From assembly GCA_021604585.1 (NCBI GenBank), contig BQJG01000083.1, forward strand, positions 1 to 12,499: 12,499 bases of DNA, written 5' to 3'. The position numbers were made by a program, and so were the translations under genes. The stretch is from Hyphococcus sp. Lineage in GTDB: Bacteria > Pseudomonadota > Alphaproteobacteria > Caulobacterales > Parvularculaceae. Below, in pieces: positions 7,382 through 12,499 of this stretch. The notes below the pieces were generated by a model. That model was not told the DNA's origin, made no database searches, and saw only the letters and a list, made by a program, of their open reading frames with translations. Position 1 is the stretch's first letter; the number at the start of each line of letters is the position of its first letter.

Positions 7382-7978
7382 CTATGAGTGCAGGCCGATA
7401 AGTTTGATCACTTCCGAACGCGCTTTATCATCGGTGCGGAAGATGCCCATCATCCGGCTGGTGGTCATAATGACGCCGGGCGTTTCAACGCCGCGGCAGG
7501 TCATGCAGGCATGGGTCGCTTCGATAACAACCGCAACGCCTTGCGGCTCCAGCACCTTCTGGATGCAGTCCGCCACCTCTGCAGTGAGCCGTTCTTGAAC
7601 CTGAAGCCGTTTTGCGTATGCCTGTACCACGCGCGCGAGCTTTGAAATGCCAACGACCTTGTCAGTAGGCAGATACGCCACATGTGCTTTGCCGATGATC
7701 GGCGCCATGTGGTGCTCACAATGCGAGTGGAACGGAATCTCCCGCAGCAGGACGATCTCGTCATAGCCGCCAACTTGTTCAAAGGTGCGTGTAAGGAATG
7801 TCTCCGGACATTGTTCATAGCCTTTGAAATATTCCAGATAGGCGTCGACCACGCGGCGCGGCGTGTCTCTCAATCCTTCGCGGGTCGGGTCATCGCCAAT
7901 CCAGCGGATCAGTTCTTTCACCGCCTCCAGCGCACGGTCGCGTTCGGCGTCAGTACGTTCTCTTTCAATGGCGGCCAT
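7382..7978 (-). CDS. folE: GTP cyclohydrolase I
   Basis: A 198-residue type I GTP cyclohydrolase, which converts GTP to 7,8-dihydroneopterin triphosphate, the first step of folate (tetrahydropterin) synthesis. The enzyme is a homodecamer in the cytoplasm. The zinc ligands C87 and H90 (in HSHCEHHMAP) and C158 (in THACMTCRG) have the same spacing as E. coli C110, H113 and C181. Other family motifs are DDPTREGLRDTPRRV at 29-43, LPTDKVVGISKLARVV at 103-118 and QERLTAEVA at 128-136. The sequence is slightly shorter than the E. coli protein at the N terminus, as is common. Start: ATG at 7978, with AGGA about 11 bases upstream. It sits 42 bases downstream of the alcohol dehydrogenase gene and 35 bases upstream of the enoyl-CoA hydratase gene. 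No riboswitch or obvious own promoter was recognised. The neighbours give no metabolic link to folate. Confidence 0.97.
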   Translation of the reverse strand: MAAIERERTDAERDRALEAVKELIRWIGDDPTREGLRDTPRRVVDAYLEYFKGYEQCPETFLTRTFEQVGGYDEIVLLREIPFHSHCEHHMAPIIGKAHVAYLPTDKVVGISKLARVVQAYAKRLQVQERLTAEVADCIQKVLEPQGVAVVIEATHACMTCRGVETPGVIMTTSRMMGIFRTDDKARSEVIKLIGLHS

Positions 7979-8020
7979 AATTTTTTATTCCTGTTTTTGC
8001 AGGCGATAGCATTCCGCATT

Positions 8021-9076
8021 TTACTGAGCGGGAAGCGACGCCATGTCGATAACAAACCGGTATTTAACGTCCGCCGCAACAACCCGGTCCCACGCAGTAT
8101 TGATATCCTGGATATCGACCATTTCAATATCACTGACAATGTTGTGCTCGCCGCAAAAATCGAGCATTTCCTGCGTTTCTTTCAAACCGCCAATCGCAGA
8201 CCCCGCCAGGCGCCGCCGGTTTTGTAACAAGAGGCCGCTGTGCAAGCCGTCAAACGGCTCAATCGCGCCGACGATCACCATCGTCCCGTTTCGCTTTAAC
8301 AGGCCCATGTAAGAATTCAAATCGTGTTTTACTGGAATAGTGTTCAGCAGAAAATCGAACTTGCTGCGATGCGCTTTCATTTCGTCGCGATTTTTTGAGA
8401 TCAACACGTGATGCGCACCAAGTTTTTTCGCATCCTCGCCTTTTTCCGGCGAGGTCGTGATCATCGTCACATCAGCGCCGAGCGCATTGGCGAATTTCAC
8501 GCCCATATGCCCGAGGCCGCCCAAACCGATCACGCCGACCTTGTCACCCTTGCCAACTTTCCAATGCGCCAGCGGCGACCACGTCGTAATGCCCGCGCAA
8601 AGCAACGGCGCCACCGCACGTGCGTCAAGATTTTCAGGAATGCGCAGCACAAATTTGTCGCGCACGACAATATGTTTTGAATAGCCGCCATGGGTGGGTC
8701 CGCCGAGATACGGATCCTTGCTGCCATAGGTTTGCGTTGCGCCCTGATGGCAATGCTGTTCCTCGTGATCTTCACACGCCTCGCAGGACTGACAGGAATC
8801 GACAAGACACCCCACGCCCACAAGGTCGCCTGCCTTAAAGGCGGCAACCTTGCCGCCAATCTCGGTAACACGGCCGATAATTTCGTGACCGGGCACGCAA
8901 GGATAGACCGACCGGCCGCCCCACTCATTGCGCGCTGTGTGAATGTCAGAATGACAGACCCCGCAATAGTCGATATCGATAGCGACATCCTCCGGACCGA
9001 CCTCCCGGCGGTTGATGGAGAACGGTCCCAATGGCGCGTCTTCGCTTTGGGCGGCGTAAGCGGGGACTTGTTTCAT
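8021..9076 (-). CDS. Zinc-dependent NAD(P)-linked alcohol dehydrogenase, YahK-like
   Basis: A 351-residue medium-chain dehydrogenase of the cinnamyl-alcohol/YahK branch, which reduces aldehydes or oxidises alcohols, usually with NADPH. It follows E. coli YahK over the full length. Catalytic zinc ligands are C41 (in YCGVCHSD), H64-E65 (in VPGHE) and C160 (in LLCAGIT). Structural zinc ligands are C95, C98, C101 and C109. The Rossmann motif GLGGLGHMG is at 184-192, and TTSPEK at 207-212 follows the second strand, as in NADP-preferring members. The C-terminal AGSAIGGLKETQEMLDF region and the end motif DVKYRFVIDM are typical. Start: ATG at 9076, with GGAG about 6 bases upstream. It is 22 bases downstream of the citrate-synthase-like gene, so probably cotranscribed. 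The physiological substrate is unknown; detoxification of reactive aldehydes is the usual suggestion for this subfamily. Confidence 0.93.
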   Translation of the reverse strand: MKQVPAYAAQSEDAPLGPFSINRREVGPEDVAIDIDYCGVCHSDIHTARNEWGGRSVYPCVPGHEIIGRVTEIGGKVAAFKAGDLVGVGCLVDSCQSCEACEDHEEQHCHQGATQTYGSKDPYLGGPTHGGYSKHIVVRDKFVLRIPENLDARAVAPLLCAGITTWSPLAHWKVGKGDKVGVIGLGGLGHMGVKFANALGADVTMITTSPEKGEDAKKLGAHHVLISKNRDEMKAHRSKFDFLLNTIPVKHDLNSYMGLLKRNGTMVIVGAIEPFDGLHSGLLLQNRRRLAGSAIGGLKETQEMLDFCGEHNIVSDIEMVDIQDINTAWDRVVAADVKYRFVIDMASLPAQ

Positions 9077-9098
9077 CTTTTCTCCGTTAGGCGCAAAA

Positions 9099-10235
9099 CT
9101 AGCGTTGATCGATTGCCGTCACTTCGCGTTGCGCCGCGCCAGTATAGTTCGACAGCGGACGAACAAGCTTATTATTGGCAAGCTGCTCCATCACATGCGC
9201 CGTCCAGCCGGTAATGCGGCTCACCACAAAAATTGGCGTGAACATGGGGATTTCAAAGCCCATCAGATAATAGGCCGGGCCCGCCGGGAAATCGAGATTG
9301 GGATAAATCCCCTTGGCGTCGACCATTGTTTTATCGAGGATGCGGCTGATCTCCCAATATTTCCTCGCCTCATCGGTGTCGATAACATCCACCATCTTTT
9401 TGTAAGCATCCGTCATGGTCGGCACGCGGCTATCGCCTGAACGATATACCCGGTGGCCAAAGCCCATGATCTTTTTCTTTTGCGCAATGGCGTCCTTCAT
9501 CCAGGACTCAGCATTGTCTGGCGAGCCGACCTCTTTCAAGAGATGCATGACAGCCTCATTGGCGCCGCCATGCAGCGGCCCCTTGAGCGAACCAATGGCC
9601 CCCGTCACAGCAGAATATATGTCTGATGTGGACGATGCGATGGTACGCGCCGTGAAGGTCGATGCATTAAACGAGTGTTCGGCGTACAGCGTCATGGAAA
9701 TATCGAAGCATTTGATGATTTCCGGCGCCGGGACTTTGCCAAAACACATGTGAAAGAAGTTTTCAGAAAAAGCGAGGTCTTTTGTGGGCGGGATCGGGTC
9801 TTTGCCATTGCGCAGACGAAAATCCGCCGCGACGACTTCGGGAATTTTCGCGTACATGCGAACCGACTTCGCCATCAATCCGCCTGGCGAAGAATCGTCC
9901 GTGGTCTCATCTTCCTGGCCCAAAAAAGAAACTGCTGTTCTAAGCGTATCCATCGGATGCGCGTTCTTGTTGAACAGCCTCATCACCTTCAACACGTCAG
10001 CTGAAAGTCCGCGCTCCTTTTTTTCGGCTGCATTAAAAGCCTCGAGTTCAGCTGGTGCCGGCAGCTCGCCATGCCAGATCAGATAGGCGACTTCTTCAAA
10101 CCGGCACTGGGTCGCGAGGTCTTGAACCTTGTAACCGCGATAGGTGAGCGAGTTGATCTCCGGCATCACTTTCGAGACCGCGGTATCATCCGCCATCACA
10201 CCCGCCAAGCCGTATTTTACGTCTTCTGTCGTCAT
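9099..10235 (-). CDS. prpC: Citrate synthase/2-methylcitrate synthase (PrpC-like)
   Basis: A 378-residue citrate-synthase-superfamily enzyme of the short form that condenses oxaloacetate with propionyl-CoA (2-methylcitrate synthase) and/or acetyl-CoA. Catalytic residues visible are H187 (LYAEHSFNASTF), H222 (GPLHGGANE), H261 (GFGHRVY) and D315 (NLDFPAGPAYYLMGF). The opening GLAGVMADDTAVSKV, with LTYRGYKVQDLA following, matches PrpC-type enzymes and lacks the extra N-terminal domain of the long allosteric citrate synthases. Start: ATG at 10235, with AGGAG about 9 bases upstream. It lies 37 bases after the ABM-domain gene. The gene for methylisocitrate lyase is about 1.4 kb upstream on the same strand, which supports the methylcitrate role. 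Primary citrate synthase cannot be excluded, since many short enzymes use both acyl-CoAs, and the symbol is tentative. Confidence 0.85.
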   Translation of the reverse strand: MTTEDVKYGLAGVMADDTAVSKVMPEINSLTYRGYKVQDLATQCRFEEVAYLIWHGELPAPAELEAFNAAEKKERGLSADVLKVMRLFNKNAHPMDTLRTAVSFLGQEDETTDDSSPGGLMAKSVRMYAKIPEVVAADFRLRNGKDPIPPTKDLAFSENFFHMCFGKVPAPEIIKCFDISMTLYAEHSFNASTFTARTIASSTSDIYSAVTGAIGSLKGPLHGGANEAVMHLLKEVGSPDNAESWMKDAIAQKKKIMGFGHRVYRSGDSRVPTMTDAYKKMVDVIDTDEARKYWEISRILDKTMVDAKGIYPNLDFPAGPAYYLMGFEIPMFTPIFVVSRITGWTAHVMEQLANNKLVRPLSNYTGAAQREVTAIDQR

Positions 10236-10272
10236 TCTGATTGTCTCCTGCCCCGGTCGAAAAACCGGCTTA

Positions 10273-10596
10273 CTATTTCATCTCGTATGCGCGTTCTACC
10301 TTTGCGATGCGCACGGTGTAATCTTCATACCATTCTGCGCGGCCTTTTGCCTGCGCCACTAAATGCTCGGCATTCTTCTTCCAATTGGATATCGCCGTCT
10401 CCGATTCCCAATAGGAAACCGTAATGCCGAACCCGTTTTCATCGCGCACCGATTCAATCCCCAGATAGCCGGGCATCGTCTTCGCCAGCGCATCCATGTA
10501 GTCCGCCATCTCGGCGTACCCCTCCACCTCACGCTTTTGGCGGGACGTGAAGATCACAGCGTAATAGCTAGAAGCGGGGGTGCGAAATAGGGCCAT
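10273..10596 (-). CDS. ABM-domain (antibiotic biosynthesis monooxygenase-like) protein
   Basis: A 107-residue single-domain protein of the dimeric alpha-beta barrel ABM family. Features are YYAVIFTSR at 11-19 (first strand), MPGYLGIESVRDENGFGITVSYW from 41 to 63, then W72, H78, G85, W89-Y90 and Y93, matching the family pattern of a YW pair followed by W, H, and a WY...Y segment. There is no signal peptide, so it is cytoplasmic. Members include cofactor-free monooxygenases and haem-degrading enzymes, but most small stand-alone ones are uncharacterised; the reaction here is unknown. Start: ATG at 10596, with only a weak Shine-Dalgarno. It begins about 36 bases after the hairpin terminator, so it is probably the first gene of the run that continues into the citrate-synthase-like gene 37 bases on. 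Confidence 0.82.
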   Translation of the reverse strand: MALFRTPASSYYAVIFTSRQKREVEGYAEMADYMDALAKTMPGYLGIESVRDENGFGITVSYWESETAISNWKKNAEHLVAQAKGRAEWYEDYTVRIAKVERAYEMK

Positions 10597-10631
10597 AATT
10601 GCGGCTACTTATGCTACACAAATTGACATAA

Positions 10632-10658
10632 AAAAAGCCCGGTCAACCCGGGCTTTTT
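10632..10658. terminator. Strong bidirectional rho-independent terminator
   Basis: AAAAAGCCCGG (10632-10642) pairs perfectly with CCGGGCTTTTT (10648-10658) around a 5-base loop. On the minus strand the GC stem is followed by a run of six T, placed 26 bases after the stop of the small lipoprotein gene, so it ends that transcript. On the plus strand it also has a T run, but no plus-strand gene needs it. It separates the lipoprotein genes from the ABM/citrate-synthase run, whose promoter must therefore lie in the roughly 36 bases between hairpin and ATG or be reached by readthrough. I see no convincing -35/-10 pair there. Confidence 0.9.
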
Positions 10659-10683
10659 ATCGTGTAGCACCGAAAAATTGCGC

Positions 10684-11010
10684 CTACTCGAGCTTCGGTC
10701 CCGGATCGGAAAAGCGGTCTTTGGTTCTATTCATCTCTCGTGTCGCTGCGCTCTGCGAGTCGCGCCATTCTTTCGCGGTCCGGCAGTCCTTGCCTTTTGC
10801 GAGACGTGAACTGGTCCGCTTAATGGACTTACAAATGATCTCATTCGGATCGTAGTCCGCATCCGAGACAGCAACCTGCTGCTGCTCTTCGTCCGCCATC
10901 ACCGTTTCGATTACCGCTTCACGGCGATCTTCAACGCTCATCGTTTCGGTCGTCGCGCAACCGGCCACCATTGCCGAAATCACAAATACTGACATCGCTT
11001 TCAACTGCAT
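10684..11010 (-). CDS. Small lipoprotein, copy A of a tandem pair
   Basis: A 108-residue predicted lipoprotein of unknown function. The signal peptide is MQLKAMSVFVISAMVAGC, with lipobox VAGC and C18 as the lipidated cysteine. Ala at +2 suggests outer-membrane sorting. The mature part has an acidic, Gln-rich stretch (VMADEEQQQVAVSD) and then a compact motif DYDPNEIICKSIKRTSSRL...CRTAKEW, with C60 and C76 that could form a disulfide in the periplasm. Similar small proteins with a Cys, (G/S)SRL, Cys, EW pattern occur widely in alphaproteobacteria without known function. It is nearly identical over 70 residues to the gene just upstream. Start: ATG at 11010, with a strong AAGGAG about 7 bases upstream. 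The bidirectional terminator follows 26 bases after the stop. Confidence 0.82.
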   Translation of the reverse strand: MQLKAMSVFVISAMVAGCATTETMSVEDRREAVIETVMADEEQQQVAVSDADYDPNEIICKSIKRTSSRLAKGKDCRTAKEWRDSQSAATREMNRTKDRFSDPGPKLE

Positions 11011-11035
11011 CTTTGACTCCTTCTAACTCGCAAAA

Positions 11036-11067
11036 CCGCACCTCTGCCTCAGCTTCAGGTTATGCGG
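11036..11067 (-). terminator. Possible weak terminator between the lipoprotein copies
   Basis: On the minus strand CCGCA and TGCGG arms (5 bp), extended by CCT/AGG after a small bulge, enclose a long loop and are followed by TTTT. It lies 20 bases past the stop of the upstream lipoprotein gene. The stem is short and the loop long, so it may only attenuate, or be chance. Confidence 0.3.
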
Positions 11068-11086
11068 AAAAACTCTATATTCCTAC

Positions 11087-11407
11087 CTATTGCTGATGTG
11101 ATCCCAAACCACCTTTGCCATCCTTGAAATCATTCATCGACCGGCTCGCGGCAGTCATGGAGTCGCGCCATTCTTTTGCCGTCCGGCAATCCTTGCCCTT
11201 CGACAGGCGCGAATTGGTTCGCTTAATGGATTTGCAAATAATCTCGTTCGGGTCATAGTCCTCATCTGAGACAGCAACCTGCTGCTGCTCCTCGTTCGCC
11301 ATCACCGTCTCGATCACCGCTTCGCGGCGATCCTCAACGCTCATCGTTTCTGTCGTCGCGCAACCAGCAGCCAGCGCCAAGATTGTTATGAGCGTAAGTG
11401 ATTTCAT
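11087..11407 (-). CDS. Small lipoprotein, copy B of a tandem pair
   Basis: A 106-residue predicted lipoprotein of unknown function, paralogous to the next gene. The start chosen is ATG at 11407, giving signal peptide MKSLTLITILALAAGC with C16 lipidated. A longer reading of 140 residues from 11509 would bury the signal peptide behind 34 residues with no homology to the paralogue and is rejected. A GGGG run about 5 bases before the ATG could be the Shine-Dalgarno. From the lipobox to the EWRDS motif, 66 of 70 residues match copy A. The exceptions are four substitutions corresponding to D40N, A51E, S67N and A71S of copy A. The C-terminal tails differ; this one ends Gly/Lys-rich. The 180 bases between it and the lyase gene (11408-11587) hold no gene I can support, no clear terminator, and only a short CTCCCGGGAG palindrome (11522-11531). 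Confidence 0.8.
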   Translation of the reverse strand: MKSLTLITILALAAGCATTETMSVEDRREAVIETVMANEEQQQVAVSDEDYDPNEIICKSIKRTNSRLSKGKDCRTAKEWRDSMTAASRSMNDFKDGKGGLGSHQQ

Positions 11408-11587
11408 CAGCACCCCAGTCTCCATCAATCCGGCGTTCCCACACATCGAACAGCCCCGGGCCACGCAGCTCGCCAAGGAAAGACTAGCGCCGAAGTTAAG
11501 CAGCCGCAATCGCAGAATGACCTCCCGGGAGCGGCGAAAACCCTAAATTTCCAACGATCCATGTTGCCTGAACTGCAAAAGTGATGA

Positions 11588-12499
11588 TCACGCCTGCGGT
11601 GTGTCGCCGACCTGGAAGTTATAAATCGACTCATCGAACTTGTTGTAGTCGTGATAGCGCAGAAGGTCATAAAGATCGCGGCGGTGCTGCATCTGATCGA
11701 GAATGCCGTTCTGATCGCCATCCTTTAAAATCGCATCCAGCCCGCGATCGCAGGCGCCCATGGCGAGGCGCAAGGTCGTCACCGGATAAATCACGACGTT
11801 GAAGCCGAGCGCTTCCAGTTCCTTTTTGTTCAGTAGACGGGACTTTCCGAACTCGGTCATATTGGCGAGGATCGGAACCTTGATCGCCTTGCGGACCGCT
11901 TCGAATTCCTGCTCAGATTTCATGGCTTCCGGGAAGATCATGTCGGCGCCGGCGTCGACATAGGCTTTCATGCGGTCAATGGAGGCGTCGAGCCCTTCCA
12001 CCGCGCGCGCATCTGAACGTGCGATCAGCACGAAATTCGGGTCGCGCTTGGCGTCGGCCGCAGCCTTCACGCGCTGGATCATGATATCGGTCGGGACGAT
12101 CTCCTTGCCGTCGAGATGGCCGCAGCGTTTCGGCATCACCTGATCTTCTATATGGCAACCGGCAAGGCCCGCATCTTCCATCATCATGATAGTGCGCGCC
12201 GCCGCCATGGGTTCGCCGAAGCCGGTGTCGATGTCGATAAATGAAGGCAGATCGGTGACGCGCGCAATCTGGCGCCCGCGTTCAACAAACTCTGTCATCG
12301 TCGCAATGCCGATATCCGGCAGGCAGAGATCGGCGGCCATCACCGCTCCGGAAATATAAACGCCGTCAAACCCCTTCTGCTCGATCATCTGCGCGCAGAG
12401 CGGATTAAACGCACCCGGATATTGCAGCAGCTTTCCGGACGCCAGCCCCTTGCGAAACTCGGTGCGTTTTTCTGCAGCGGATTTTTTGGTGAAGAGCAT
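11588..12499 (-). CDS. prpB: Methylisocitrate lyase
   Basis: A 303-residue member of the isocitrate lyase/PEP mutase superfamily that cleaves 2-methylisocitrate to pyruvate and succinate, the last step of the methylcitrate cycle for propionyl-CoA use. The catalytic motif KRCGH is at 124-128 with C126 as the active-site cysteine, corresponding to C123 of E. coli PrpB. The metal-binding aspartates lie in DIDTGFGE (89-96), and HIEDQ at 116-120 and ARSDA at 160-164 are further family signatures. The length matches PrpB (about 295) rather than the much longer isocitrate lyase. The ATG is at the last bases of the window, so the ribosome-binding site, promoter and any earlier start are unseen. The PrpC-like gene follows on the same strand after the lipoprotein pair; a methylcitrate dehydratase (PrpD or AcnD) is not in the window. 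Confidence 0.94.
   Translation of the reverse strand: MLFTKKSAAEKRTEFRKGLASGKLLQYPGAFNPLCAQMIEQKGFDGVYISGAVMAADLCLPDIGIATMTEFVERGRQIARVTDLPSFIDIDTGFGEPMAAARTIMMMEDAGLAGCHIEDQVMPKRCGHLDGKEIVPTDIMIQRVKAAADAKRDPNFVLIARSDARAVEGLDASIDRMKAYVDAGADMIFPEAMKSEQEFEAVRKAIKVPILANMTEFGKSRLLNKKELEALGFNVVIYPVTTLRLAMGACDRGLDAILKDGDQNGILDQMQHRRDLYDLLRYHDYNKFDESIYNFQVGDTPQA

Noticed and set aside
10623..10628. A perfect TTGACA on the plus strand, possible -35 box
   Set aside because: There is no -10-like sequence at 16-18 bases downstream; that region is the GC stem of the terminator, and no plus-strand gene follows.
11408..11509. N-terminal extension of lipoprotein copy B to an ATG at 11509
   Set aside because: The extension precedes a complete signal peptide with lipobox and has no counterpart in the paralogue; the internal ATG at 11407 matches the paralogue start.
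11522..11531. CTCCCGGGAG palindrome between the lyase and lipoprotein genes
   Set aside because: Short and GC-rich, with no loop or T run; plausible by chance.
1..12499. CRISPR arrays, insertion sequences, tRNA/rRNA, phage or toxin-antitoxin genes
   Set aside because: I looked for spaced direct repeats, transposase motifs and terminal repeats, and for RNA gene landmarks, and saw none.

Overview
The window looks like chromosomal DNA from an alphaproteobacterium, possibly Caulobacterales/Parvularculales-like. This is an inference from four things: GC content in the high 50s by eye, close packing of genes, protein sequences of that general type, and a perfect TTAA-N7-TTAA site (the consensus of the alphaproteobacterial regulator CtrA) in the one sizeable divergent promoter region. 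I see no rRNA, tRNA, CRISPR array, insertion sequence or phage genes. All but one of the eleven genes lie on the minus strand.

Left part (1-2785). A small soluble sensor histidine kinase (1700-2608) overlaps by 14 bases the start of a HerA/DUF87-type hexameric DNA-translocase ATPase (1-1713), so the two are probably translated together. The kinase keeps its phospho-acceptor histidine but lacks the usual Asn residues of the N box. Upstream of it is a 177-base divergent intergenic region holding a perfect 21-bp inverted repeat that contains the CtrA-like box.

Middle part (2786-6542). There are two cation/proton antiporters in convergent orientation, with only 4 bases between their stop codons. 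The plus-strand one is a CvrA/NhaP2-type K+/H+ antiporter with TrkA-C and CorC/HlyC domains. It appears to start at a non-canonical CTG codon. The minus-strand one is a CPA1-type exchanger with a degenerate TrkA-N-like domain and a disordered charged tail.

Right part (4605-12499, minus strand, read from right to left). Methylisocitrate lyase (PrpB) comes first, then a tandem pair of nearly identical small lipoproteins and a strong hairpin terminator. After the terminator is a tightly spaced run: ABM-domain monooxygenase, citrate/2-methylcitrate synthase (PrpC-like), YahK-type zinc alcohol dehydrogenase, GTP cyclohydrolase I (FolE), enoyl-CoA hydratase, and then the CPA1 antiporter. PrpB and the PrpC-like enzyme together point to propionyl-CoA disposal through the methylcitrate cycle. 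Enoyl-CoA hydratase fits with fatty-acid or branched-chain acyl-CoA breakdown feeding it. FolE (folate/pterin synthesis) and the alcohol dehydrogenase are ordinary housekeeping or accessory metabolism. No known defence or mobile system is visible. The least explained items are the kinase-HerA pair, the CtrA-like palindrome, the CTG start and the duplicated lipoproteins.
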